The position numbers and the translations under genes were made by a program. From Streptosporangiaceae bacterium (GTDB lineage: Bacteria > Actinomycetota > Actinomycetes > Streptosporangiales > Streptosporangiaceae): a DNA stretch of 6,591 nucleotides. Numbering within the stretch: the stretch's first letter is position 1; every line of letters begins with the position of its first letter. The notes beneath the pieces were generated by a model. That model saw only the letters and a program-made list of their open reading frames with translations. It ran no database searches and had not been told where the DNA came from. Of the stretch, positions 1 through 6,052 are shown piece by piece. The stretch spans positions 1-6,591 of the forward strand of contig JASHSO010000498.1 in assembly GCA_030038715.1 (NCBI GenBank). Reading direction: 5' to 3'.

Positions 1-1
1 C

Positions 2-133
2 GCGGCCCAGGTCAGCGGGCTGGTCAAGCTCGGGCTTGGCGATGACTGGCTGCGAGCGGTGCTATGGGACAACGGACTGCGGCTGTTCCGGCTGGTCGGA
101 CGGCAGCCTGCCGGACCAGCGCTCGGCCAGTAG
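2..133 (+). CDS. 3' end of a probable amidohydrolase-family protein (partial, cut by window edge)
   Basis: Reading from base 2, 43 codons run open to a TAG stop at 131-133, and third codon positions are almost all G or C, as expected for a real gene in this DNA. The part at 2-61 lies outside the opposing kinase gene, so its coding look is not an antisense echo. The peptide holds a helix-like stretch followed by '[12 protein letters not shown]'. That resembles the end of metal-dependent amidohydrolases (Amidohydro_2 type), where the last helix reads roughly 'ILxxNAxRLFGL'. No catalytic metal ligands are inside the window, so the product is inference from a short tail only. The last 72 bases overlap the 3' end of the guanylate kinase gene on the other strand, codon boundary on codon boundary. 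It could instead be another enzyme with a similar terminal helix. Confidence 0.45.
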   Translation, partial: AAQVSGLVKLGLGDDWLRAVLWDNGLRLFRLVGRQPAGPALGQ

Positions 134-697
134 GTCCTGCAGCCGGGCGACAACCTTCTCGACCGAGTCGTTGACCAAGATCAGTTCGAAGTCGGACTCG
201 GCCGCCGCCAGTTCGGCACGCGCCTCGGCAAGCCGACGCCGGATGACGTCGGGGGGGTCGGTCCCTCGGCTGGTCAGTCTCCGCACCAGGTCCTCCCAGC
301 TCGGCGGTGCGAGAAACACCAGCCTCGCCTGCGGCAAAGCAGCGCGTACCTGGCGGGCGCCGCGCGGGTTGAGGTCGAGCGCGACCTGGCCACCGACGGC
401 TAGCCGGTCGAGGACGGGATGGCGAGGCGTGCCGTAGCGGTGACCGGCGTATTCCGCCCACTCGAGCAGCTCGCCCTGGGCTACCAGGCGATCGAATGCC
501 CCGTCGTCCACGAACCTGTAGTGCACGCCATCGATCTCCGCCGGCCGGGGACTGCGCGTCGTCACCGAGACCGAGATCCACACCGACGGGTCACGTGCCC
601 GAAGCCGCGCGAGCGAGGTGGTCTTGCCGACCCCGGACGGGCCGCACACGACGAGCAGCTTGCCCGGGCCTGGCGCGCCTGCGGATCTGTCGGTCAC
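62..697 (-). CDS. gmk: Guanylate kinase (GMP kinase), divergent copy
   Basis: The 211-residue product should phosphorylate GMP to GDP with ATP in the cytoplasm. The order of motifs fits the family: P-loop GPSGVGKTT at residues 19-27; GMP-site segment SVTTRSPRP at 44-52; HYRFV at 59-63; [14 protein letters not shown] at 77-90; the GAR segment at 113-115; LAPPSWEDL at 129-137; the lid [13 protein letters not shown] at 144-156; and a late VND at 175-177. The core ends near residue 193 and an 18-residue hydrophilic tail follows. The start is GTG; the nearest in-frame codon upstream that matters is a TAG at 707-709, so no longer start exists. There is no well-spaced Shine-Dalgarno site, but TAGCCT lies six bases upstream. 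Oddities: the usual D-x-D near residues 108-110 reads D-x-N, and no rpoZ follows although actinobacterial gmk normally sits beside it. It may be a second gmk-like paralogue rather than the housekeeping copy. Confidence 0.9.
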   Translation of the reverse strand: MTDRSAGAPGPGKLLVVCGPSGVGKTTSLARLRARDPSVWISVSVTTRSPRPAEIDGVHYRFVDDGAFDRLVAQGELLEWAEYAGHRYGTPRHPVLDRLAVGGQVALDLNPRGARQVRAALPQARLVFLAPPSWEDLVRRLTSRGTDPPDVIRRRLAEARAELAAAESDFELILVNDSVEKVVARLQDLLAERWSGRLPSDQPEQPQSVVP

Positions 698-703
698 TCC
701 AGC

Positions 704-709
704 AGGCTA
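704..709 (-). promoter_or_regulatory. Possible -10 hexamer for a leaderless gmk transcript
   Basis: On the minus strand TAGCCT (TAnnnT) ends six bases before the GTG start of the kinase gene, the spacing expected if transcription begins at the start codon. The only purine-rich stretch (GGA) touches the start codon, too close for a normal ribosome binding site. No convincing -35 was found, so this is tentative. Confidence 0.3.
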
Positions 710-800
710 GCGCCCCGAAGTTGCACGCCAGCCTCGTTAATCGGGTGGACAGCAACAAGTGAACCCTCCAGAGTCGAGCCATGGCACTACGCATCGGGAC

Positions 801-823
801 CGAGTCTTTCAGACCCCGACTCG
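801..823. promoter_or_regulatory. Inverted repeat upstream of the VOC gene
   Basis: CGAGTC at 801-806 is matched by its exact reverse complement GACTCG at 818-823, with 11 bases between. It sits directly before the ribosome binding site of the VOC gene, inside the 144-base gap between divergent genes. It could be an operator or a leader hairpin. A six-base arm can also arise by chance, so confidence is low. Confidence 0.3.
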
Positions 824-829
824 CCGGCC

Positions 830-834
830 GGAGG
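830..834 (+). promoter_or_regulatory. Ribosome binding site GGAGG that fixes the VOC start
   Basis: GGAGG lies seven bases before the GTG at 842, ideal spacing, and supports that GTG over later in-frame starts. Confidence 0.75.
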
Positions 835-841
835 TTGACGC

Positions 842-1228
842 GTGGCCAGAATCCGTGACGTGACTGTCGATGCGCGGCACCCTGCGTCGATCGCCCGGTT
901 CTGGGCTGCCGCTCTGGACGGCTACGACGTCGCTCCGTATGACGACGCAGAGCTTGCACGGCTGCGCTCACTCGGCATCGCCAGCCCGGAGGACGATCCC
1001 AATGTGTTGGTCGAACCGGCCACTGCTGGAGCGCCGCGGCTGTTTTTCCAGCTCGTTCCCGAATTAAAAGAGCTGAAGAACCGGATGCACCTCGACCTGG
1101 CGTGCGACGACGTTGAGGAAGAGGTACAGCGCCTGACCCGGCTCGGCGCGCGCGTGCTGGCCGAGCACTCGCGCTGGGTGACGCTCGCGGATCCTGAAGG
1201 CAACGAGTTCTGCCTCATGCGCCACTAG
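842..1228 (+). CDS. VOC superfamily / glyoxalase-like domain protein (Glyoxalase_6 type)
   Basis: This 128-residue protein covers one complete glyoxalase-like unit of paired beta-alpha-beta-beta-beta modules. Family marks are: residues 10-24, where 'DARHPASIARFWAAA' matches the usual opening; the phrase 'LVPELKELKNRMHLDL' at 71-86; 'LTRLGARVL' at 98-106; and 'DPEGNEFCLM' at 117-126 before the stop. His83 and Glu122 sit where VOC proteins place metal or substrate ligands. Members include dioxygenases, isomerases and drug-binding resistance proteins, and most of this subfamily are uncharacterised, so no substrate can be named. The start is GTG with a strong ribosome binding site. It diverges from the guanylate kinase gene across a 144-base gap, and converges on the broken dehydrogenase gene, so it is probably transcribed alone. 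Length is normal and the gene looks intact. Confidence 0.88.
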   Translation: MARIRDVTVDARHPASIARFWAAALDGYDVAPYDDAELARLRSLGIASPEDDPNVLVEPATAGAPRLFFQLVPELKELKNRMHLDLACDDVEEEVQRLTRLGARVLAEHSRWVTLADPEGNEFCLMRH

Positions 1229-1340
1229 GGCTGGCCGCACCTGATGGCCTCCACGCTGCCCGGGCTCGCGTTTGGGTGCGGTGCGAGGACAGCCCCGCCG
1301 GTCAGCACCGACCTCGAATTGTGTGCAGGTGGACTCGGGT

Positions 1341-2080
1341 CCTGCCCGCGAATCCGGCGGCACCCTCCTGCGCCGATGCGACGACCTCGATGAGGCCACC
1401 ACCTCGTCGGCCTACCGGTTTGGGCCGGCTGGCGCTGCCCAAGCAGGTCCTTGAGCGCAAGGTCCAGGGCAAAGTCTGGGCTGTCGTCACCGACCTGCAT
1501 CTTGGCTAGCTTGCTCGCCGCGTATGGTGACACCAGGGGACTCCCTCTGACAGCGCCACTAGCGCCTCGTCGGGGACTTGCCAGTGCCGCGCCAGAGCCA
1601 AAGCCTCAGCCGCCGCCTCGACTTCGAACGCGAGCCATGTGCTCAAGACCAGCTTCATTCGGGAGCCGGCGCCGGCAGGCCCCAGCCACAGCGTGCGACG
1701 GCCGAGCGCGTCGAAGACAGGGTCGACGAGCGCCCTGGAGCTGTCGGGCCCCGACGCAAGGATTACCAGTTCCCCGGACTCGGCCGGTGCCCGGCTGCCT
1801 GACACGGGCGCATCGACGAACAGGACGTCGGGGCGACGGGCCTGTACCTCCTCGCCCAGTTGTCGCACCTCCTCGATCCCGATGGTCCCCATCTGGGCCC
1901 AGACCTCGCCCGGACTCATCGCGTCGATCACGCCCGCACCCATCATCACTTCCGTGACGACGTCGGCCGTCGGCAAGAGCGTCAGCACCACGCTGGCGGT
2001 TCGCACGGCTTCGCCTGGGTCGGAGAACGTCTGCGCCGGATACCGGCACGGTGCCGGCGATCGGCCAGGCTCGAGAGGCG
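1341..2080 (-). pseudogene. Broken 3-hydroxyisobutyrate dehydrogenase-family (beta-hydroxyacid dehydrogenase) gene
   Basis: Pieces of one NAD(P)-dependent beta-hydroxyacid dehydrogenase lie in order on the minus strand but in different frames. The main piece (about 2022 down to 1545) reads from 'DPGEAVRTASVVLTLLP' through the substrate-site 'DAPVSGS' (near 1800-1816) to 'GSRMKLVLSTW' (near 1636-1668), which holds the catalytic lysine; the asparagine usually four residues later is Ser. A second frame, entered between about 1541 and 1549, gives 'VSPYAASKLAKM' and 'DFALDLALKDL' (to 1444), the expected next block. Upstream, 'PIAGTVPVSGADVL' (about 2024-2065) fits the preceding block in a third frame. 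A weaker match ('GGLIEVVASAQEG') continues to about 1341 in yet another frame. The N-terminal GxGxxG NAD-binding loop is absent: that space is taken by the upstream region of the hydrolase gene. At least two frame changes plus N-terminal loss argue for true decay rather than one read error. The outer ends are approximate. Confidence 0.82.
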
Positions 2081-2167
2081 CGTAACTGAGTGGAGTATCG
2101 CGCCGGGAAGCGTGCTGGCTGGTCTGCGTCGTCGTAGGCTGACCGCACAGACCAACGTTGCGCGGCC

Positions 2168-2173
2168 AAGGAG
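2168..2173 (+). promoter_or_regulatory. Ribosome binding site AAGGAG for the hydrolase gene
   Basis: AAGGAG lies six bases before the GTG at 2180 and selects that start. The upstream hexamer TAGGCT at 2135-2140 could be a -10 element, but no partner -35 is evident. Confidence 0.75.
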
Positions 2174-2179
2174 ACGTAG

Positions 2180-3049
2180 GTGCAGCACACAGTTCGCACG
2201 CCGGACGGTCGGGCGCTGGCTGTCGAAGAGGGCGGTGATCCAGTTGGGAGGCCGGTCCTGGTCCACGGGGGCACCCCAAACTCCAGGCATCTTTACGGCC
2301 CGCACGCTCGCGATGCCGCCGAACGCGGGCTCCGGCTGATCAGCTACGACCGGCCCGGCTACGGGGAATCCTCGCCTCGGCCAGGGCGGACCGTGGCCGA
2401 CTGCGCCGACGACGTCCGAGCGATCTGCGCTCAGATCGGCATCGACCGCCTTGCCATGTGGGGCATCTCGGGCGGTGGCCCGCATGTACTCGCGTGCGCA
2501 GCCCTGCTCCCGGACCTAGTGACGGCCGTGGCTTCGCTGGCCTCGCTTGCGCCGTTCGACGCCGATGGCTTGGACTACTTCGCCGGCATGGGCCAGGACA
2601 ATGTCGATGACACCCGCCTGTTGTTCGCCGACGAGGCCGCGGCCAGGACGAAGACGGACAGCGACCGGGAACAGTTCCTCGCCGCATCGCCGGACGATCT
2701 GGCCAGTGGGATGAAGTCACTCCTCACGCCGGCAGATGCCGCGGTCCTGCACGGTGAGCTGGCCGAGTTCCTGGCGTCCGCTATGAAGGACGGCCTGGCG
2801 CCGGGCAGTCAGGGATGGTGGGATGACAACTGCCTGCTCCGGCCCTGGGGATTCGAGCTCTCTGACATCGCTATCCCAGTGCTGCTGCTGCACGGCAAGC
2901 AGGACATGTTCGTTCCATTCGGTCACGGCGAGTGGCTCGCAGCGCACGTTCCCGGCGTTCAGGCCCGGCTTTCCGACGACGATGGGCACCTGACCCTCAT
3001 TCAGAATCGCGTACCCGAGGTACATGCGTGGCTGTCGGACCATCTGTAG
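2180..3049 (+). CDS. Alpha/beta-fold hydrolase
   Basis: The 289-residue product has the full alpha/beta hydrolase layout. 'VLVHGGTPNS' at 27-35 supplies the oxyanion-hole HGG loop, and 'DRPGYGES' at 57-64 is the usual strand-4 turn. The nucleophile elbow is 'WGISGGGP' with Ser97, the likely acid is Asp242 in 'LLHGKQDMFVP', and the likely base is His270 in 'DDGHLTLI'. Residues 125-225 form a helical cap. There is no signal peptide, so it should act in the cytoplasm. The substrate cannot be told: this family includes esterases, epoxide hydrolases, haloperoxidase-like enzymes and lactonases. The presence of Ser as nucleophile argues against dehalogenase or epoxide hydrolase, which use Asp. The GTG start has a strong ribosome binding site. 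The gene is followed after 111 bases by the winged-helix gene in the same direction, which has its own apparent promoter. Confidence 0.92.
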   Translation: MQHTVRTPDGRALAVEEGGDPVGRPVLVHGGTPNSRHLYGPHARDAAERGLRLISYDRPGYGESSPRPGRTVADCADDVRAICAQIGIDRLAMWGISGGGPHVLACAALLPDLVTAVASLASLAPFDADGLDYFAGMGQDNVDDTRLLFADEAAARTKTDSDREQFLAASPDDLASGMKSLLTPADAAVLHGELAEFLASAMKDGLAPGSQGWWDDNCLLRPWGFELSDIAIPVLLLHGKQDMFVPFGHGEWLAAHVPGVQARLSDDDGHLTLIQNRVPEVHAWLSDHL

Positions 3050-3147
3050 CGCCGACTGATGGCGACGACCTATGGGCTGCTAATCAGCTCGTAATGCTTC
3101 TGGGGGCTCCTCAGCAAGCAGCGACCGCCAAGTCAGTGTTCATCCGG

Positions 3148-3153
3148 TAATGT
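3148..3153 (+). promoter_or_regulatory. -10 element TAATGT placed for a leaderless transcript
   Basis: TAATGT (TAnnnT) ends seven bases before the GTG at 3161. A TAG stop at 3158-3160, directly before that GTG and in its frame, rules out any longer start, and there is no Shine-Dalgarno sequence. Together this suggests transcription starts at or next to the GTG. No clear -35 hexamer was found at 16-18 bases. Confidence 0.5.
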
Positions 3154-3160
3154 CCTCTAG

Positions 3161-4366
3161 GTGAAGGTCAGTGCCGAGGCGGCGCGTTCCTTTCTCCTGA
3201 CGCGTCACTTCCTGGCGCCCGCTCGGTCCGTTGCCGGAGGGCCCCGCGGGGTGCTCGAAGTCCTCTACCGGTTTGGCTCGATCCAGTTCGACCCGATCGG
3301 GGTTGCTGGACGGAACCACGACATCGTGCTGCACGCCCGCGTCGCCGACTACGAGCCTGCCTGGTGCGACGAGCTGTACGAACGCCGTGAGATTTTCGAG
3401 ACGACCAACAAGGCGCTGTCGTTTATTCCGGCGAGCGAGTTCCCCTGGTACCGCGTGAACGGCGGACGTAAGGGGCCCAACTTTCACGCACGGGCACTCA
3501 TCGACAATGCGGCGGTGGCCGAGCGCGTGCTCGCGCGGATTCGGGCGGAAGGCCCGCTGTCGTCAGCCGACTTCGAGCGGGAGAGCGGCGCGACGAAGAA
3601 CTGGTTTGGGATGCCGGAGAATGCCGTGCGCTCTGTGCTCGAGGCTTACACCGTCGCGGGTGAGATCGGCCTCGCTCGGCGCGAGGGCAGCCTTCGGTAC
3701 TACGACCTGCTCGAGCGGCTACTTCCGGCCGATGTGCTCGCGCATGAGGTGCCGAAACGGGAGCAACTCCGGCACAAACTGCTGTCGCGGTACCGCGCCC
3801 ACGGCCTGCTTGGCGCGGGCGGTGCAGGCGGCACCTTCGCCCGCATCGCCAACCCGGATGTGCGCAAGGCGCTGCACGCGGAGCTGGTCGAGACCGGCGC
3901 GCTCGTGCCCGTCGAGGTCGAGGGCGTCCGCAGCAAGCGCTTCGTTCCTAGCGAGGAACTCGTGCTGCTCGAGGCGCCAAGGCAGCGGTCCGCCTCGGTG
4001 GCCTTTATTGCCCCGTTTGACTCGCTGCTGTGGGACACCGCCTTGCTCGCCAGTCTGTTTGGCTTCGACTATGTATGGGAGGGATTCTTCTCGCCGGCGA
4101 AGCGCCGCTGGGGCTATTACGTGCTCCCGATCATCTTCGGCGATCGGTTCGTCGGGCGGTTCGAGCCGCGCATCGAGCGAGAGGAAGGCGTCGTGCATGT
4201 CCACGACATCTGGTGGGAGGACGGCTTCGTGCCGCTCCGCGCAGATGGATTCGTCGAGGCCATGCGCGATGCACTTCGCGAGTACCTCCGCTTCGCGGCA
4301 GCTGAGCGCCTTTCGTGGGCACCACATCTCACAACGGAGAAGCGCATGTTCCTTCAGCAACCGTGA
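3161..4366 (+). CDS. Winged-helix DNA glycosylase-like protein of the YcaQ/AlkX (HTH_42) family
   Basis: The 401-residue product matches the HTH_42 (DUF1006) family along its length; E. coli YcaQ is about 410 residues. Characterised members, E. coli YcaQ (AlkX) and Streptomyces AlkZ, are DNA glycosylases that remove alkylated bases and unhook interstrand crosslinks. Here the N-terminal motif is 'GSIQFDPIGVAGRNH' at 39-53. Gln42-Phe43-Asp44 gives the QxD catalytic signature of the AlkX branch rather than the QxQ of AlkZ. The middle (about 115-270) holds helical and winged-helix segments. The C-terminal signature runs 'APFDSLLWDTALLASLFGFDY' like (284-304), then 'AKRRWGYYVLPIIFGDRFVGR' like (313-333), and the beta-barrel end is complete. 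No partner biosynthetic genes are visible. It is probably a genome-protection enzyme, perhaps against crosslinking natural products; activity is inference. Many annotations call such proteins simply 'winged helix DNA-binding domain-containing'. Confidence 0.88.
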   Translation: MKVSAEAARSFLLTRHFLAPARSVAGGPRGVLEVLYRFGSIQFDPIGVAGRNHDIVLHARVADYEPAWCDELYERREIFETTNKALSFIPASEFPWYRVNGGRKGPNFHARALIDNAAVAERVLARIRAEGPLSSADFERESGATKNWFGMPENAVRSVLEAYTVAGEIGLARREGSLRYYDLLERLLPADVLAHEVPKREQLRHKLLSRYRAHGLLGAGGAGGTFARIANPDVRKALHAELVETGALVPVEVEGVRSKRFVPSEELVLLEAPRQRSASVAFIAPFDSLLWDTALLASLFGFDYVWEGFFSPAKRRWGYYVLPIIFGDRFVGRFEPRIEREEGVVHVHDIWWEDGFVPLRADGFVEAMRDALREYLRFAAAERLSWAPHLTTEKRMFLQQP

Positions 4367-4658
4367 GCGAGGCGAACGTTAGCAGTGGTGGGGCGAGACG
4401 GGGTAGCGAACTCACAGCGGTGGATGGAGCCGGGACCACTCCAGCCGGTGGCAGCCCCGCGCCGCGCGGCACAAAACCCCGGGGGCCGGGCCCGCGCCGC
4501 GCGGCCAGGGTACTGACTCGACGCGGCAACCAGCCGCGCGGTTTACCTCGATCTACGCAAGCACCCCGAACCGTGTGCACCAGCACCGGGCGCTCCGAAA
4601 GGGTCGCTTAACCGCGACGTGCGAGTCATGGACGAACGCTCCGCAGACGCGCACGACA
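4367..4658. other. Convergent intergenic region with GC palindromes
   Basis: This gap separates the ends of two converging genes. I see no coding signal of recognisable type in either strand. The middle is exceptionally GC-rich and holds repeated palindromes. Near the right end GTCGC (4603-4607) and GCGAC (4614-4618) can pair around a six-base loop. The region may carry transcription ends for both neighbours, but no hairpin followed by a T-run is present. Confidence 0.5.
4456..4541. repeat. Direct repeat of 15 bases containing a perfect 10-base palindrome, plus a third partial copy
   Basis: CCCGCGCCGCGCGGC occurs at 4456-4470 and again at 4491-4505, 35 bases apart start to start. Each copy ends in the self-complementary GCCGCGCGGC. 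A third core, CCGCGCGG, lies at 4534-4541. Between the first two copies are the smaller palindromes CCCCGGGG (4477-4484) and CGGGCCCG (4487-4494). The set could be a REP-like element, a protein-binding array or a terminator; low-complexity GC sequence alone is also possible. Confidence 0.55.
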
Positions 4659-5336
4659 TTAGGCGGGCGCATACGTCAGGTCCCGGTCCTCCAGCTCCCA
4701 GGCGTGGTCGAGCATGTGCCAGGCACAACGTCGGATCAGGAACTGCAGCGGCCATGTTCGCGCCGACTCGCCGCGGAGGTGGTGTTCGCGAATCCCGCCG
4801 ACGAACGCATCTCGGTAAGCGCGAAGGGCCGCCGGGTCGTCCCTGGTCTCCAGCGGAACCTGCACGCCAACCTTCGGCGCGAACTCGTCGATCTCCGCGC
4901 CGTTGACGTGGCGGATGATCCGATCCTTTTCCCAGCCGCCGCCGCGCGGTCCCTTCCGAAGCTCAGCCGAAACGCGGGCGGCGAAGTCGTCGAAGGTACT
5001 CCAGGAGGCCCGGAGCAACGCGATCTTCCGCTCGCACTCGGTGTCGGTCATGGGATCGTTCTCGGGAGCCGCCGCCCTGCCCGACAGGCCGTAGAAGTCG
5101 GTCATCCCAATCCCATCGAGCCGCTCTACCACCTCGAACTCGCCTGCGGCAGCGAACTGGGCGCCGAATCCGGCCAGCTCGGCAACCTTGGCGTAGCGGG
5201 GCCGATATGCGGCGAGGACCCCGAGTACGTCCTGACCGATCTTGGCGCTCCGGTCCCAGCCCGGCCAGTCGAACGCGCAGGCCACGACCCGCTTCTTCTT
5301 CCCCTGCTCAAGCATCACGCGAACAGAGTCGGCCAT
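4659..5336 (-). CDS. Conserved protein of unknown function with DinB-like C-terminal half
   Basis: Counting from the ATG at 5336, the product is 225 residues. The first part opens 'MADSVRVMLEQGKKKRVVAC', then 'FDWPGWDRSAK' and a helix ending near 'AAYRPRYAKVAEL'. This strand-strand-helix outline recalls HicB-like antitoxin domains, but that is a visual resemblance only. The second part has 'DRIIRHVNGAEIDEF' and, near the C terminus, 'RRCAWHMLDHAWELEDRDL'. The spaced histidines, including H-x3-H, resemble the metal-binding helices of DinB/YfiT four-helix proteins. No membrane segment or signal peptide is seen. The ATG was preferred over in-frame GTG (5345) and TTG (5366) because the likely conserved N terminus begins there and a -10-like TACGGT is seven bases upstream. 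It lies 53 bases downstream of the CMD-family gene on the same strand and may be partly co-transcribed. Function is unknown. Confidence 0.82.
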   Translation of the reverse strand: MADSVRVMLEQGKKKRVVACAFDWPGWDRSAKIGQDVLGVLAAYRPRYAKVAELAGFGAQFAAAGEFEVVERLDGIGMTDFYGLSGRAAAPENDPMTDTECERKIALLRASWSTFDDFAARVSAELRKGPRGGGWEKDRIIRHVNGAEIDEFAPKVGVQVPLETRDDPAALRAYRDAFVGGIREHHLRGESARTWPLQFLIRRCAWHMLDHAWELEDRDLTYAPA

Positions 5337-5343
5337 GAAGGCC

Positions 5344-5349
5344 ACCGTA
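5344..5349 (-). promoter_or_regulatory. -10 element TACGGT placed for a leaderless transcript
   Basis: On the minus strand TACGGT (TAnnnT) ends seven bases before the ATG at 5336. There is no good Shine-Dalgarno sequence for that ATG. The same arrangement as at the winged-helix gene suggests a leaderless mRNA. No clear -35 was found. Confidence 0.45.
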
Positions 5350-5389
5350 CGACAGCCGTCCCCCAAACACGAGGGGCAGCACCCGCTCG

Positions 5390-6046
5390 CTAGGAGCTAG
5401 TGGCGTTCCGGACGGCCGAGACGGTTCCCTCAGAAGCAGGTTCCGCCGGTGACATTGGGCGGTCAGGCAGCAGGCAGACCATCCCCTCGCTGAAGCCGGC
5501 TGCGCCTATTCCGAAGGCGGCGTTAAATCGATCGAGATTCACGAGCGTCAGATGAGCGGTGATCTCAACCATCTGCTTCTCCGTGAAGTGCTCCTTCATC
5601 CGGGCGAACAGCTCGTCTGTCACCTCGACCGGCGTGCGCATGACAGCGACCGTGTAGTCGAGGGCGACCTTCTCGCGATCAGTGAACAGGCCGCTGGAGC
5701 GGTATTTGGGCAGCGCGAGTAGCTCTTCGTCGCGCAGGCCGGAGTTCCGGCAGATCTGTGAGCCGAGATCGACGCAGTACTCGCAGCCAATCATCTGCGC
5801 GCCCTTCAGTTCGATCAGGTTCTTGAGGCGCTCATCTACGCTGCTGCCCTTTCGGACCGCCTGGTTGAACCTGCCCATGCCCAGCATCATCTTGGGCTGG
5901 TACGCCCAGATCTCGAACGGCTCGATCCCGCTGCCGCTCTGTGGGGCGCGTCCCGTCAGCTTCTTCATCATCCTGGGTCCGAATCGGTACGCCGCTTTCA
6001 CCATCAGAGAGGCCTTGCTGCTCGGAACTCCTGCAATGCGAGCCAT
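5390..6046 (-). CDS. Carboxymuconolactone decarboxylase (CMD)/AhpD-like family protein
   Basis: The 218-residue product is an all-helical CMD-family protein. The key block is 'ELKGAQMIGCEYCVDLGS' at 79-96, with Glu79 and the redox pair Cys88-x-x-Cys91. The His found four residues after the second Cys in AhpD is Gly95 here. Some CMD subfamilies are known to read C-x-x-C-x-D-x-G-S, so this is probably a subfamily trait rather than damage. The second half has 'FTDREKVALDYTVAVMRTPVEV' like (121-142), then 'NLDRFNAAFGI' at 170-180, and 'GFSEGMVC' at 184-191. The family includes peroxiredoxin-reducing AhpD and lactone-opening enzymes; substrate is not predictable here. The ATG has a strong ribosome binding site. 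The upstream region carries two perfect palindromes, which hints at repressor control. The protein of unknown function follows on the same strand after 53 bases. Confidence 0.88.
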   Translation of the reverse strand: MARIAGVPSSKASLMVKAAYRFGPRMMKKLTGRAPQSGSGIEPFEIWAYQPKMMLGMGRFNQAVRKGSSVDERLKNLIELKGAQMIGCEYCVDLGSQICRNSGLRDEELLALPKYRSSGLFTDREKVALDYTVAVMRTPVEVTDELFARMKEHFTEKQMVEITAHLTLVNLDRFNAAFGIGAAGFSEGMVCLLPDRPMSPAEPASEGTVSAVRNATSS

Positions 6047-6052
6047 CTCGCA

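Noticed and set aside
24..581. Long open frame on the minus strand within the guanylate kinase gene
   Set aside because: It is an arginine- and proline-rich shadow frame; the kinase frame carries all family motifs.
1279..1310. Inverted repeat CGGTGC/GCACCG between the VOC gene and the broken dehydrogenase
   Set aside because: Arms are six bases with a 20-base loop and no T-run; too weak to call a terminator.
1639..2339. Overlapping plus-strand open frames across the broken dehydrogenase
   Set aside because: They are antisense to clear dehydrogenase blocks and have no family features.
3050..3160. Possible tRNA, small RNA or terminator in the gap after the hydrolase
   Set aside because: No cloverleaf, strong stem or T-run was seen; only the -10 element near its right end is supported.
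3507..4382. Second plus-strand open frame of 291 codons inside the glycosylase-like gene
   Set aside because: The peptide is dominated by Arg, Ser, Cys and Ala with no motif, typical of an off-frame reading of high-GC coding DNA; the overlapping frame matches HTH_42 throughout.
4575..5393. Plus-strand open frame of 272 codons opposite the unknown-function gene
   Set aside because: It lacks recognisable motifs and a ribosome binding site, and the minus-strand frame has conserved-looking blocks ('DWPGW', H-x3-H).
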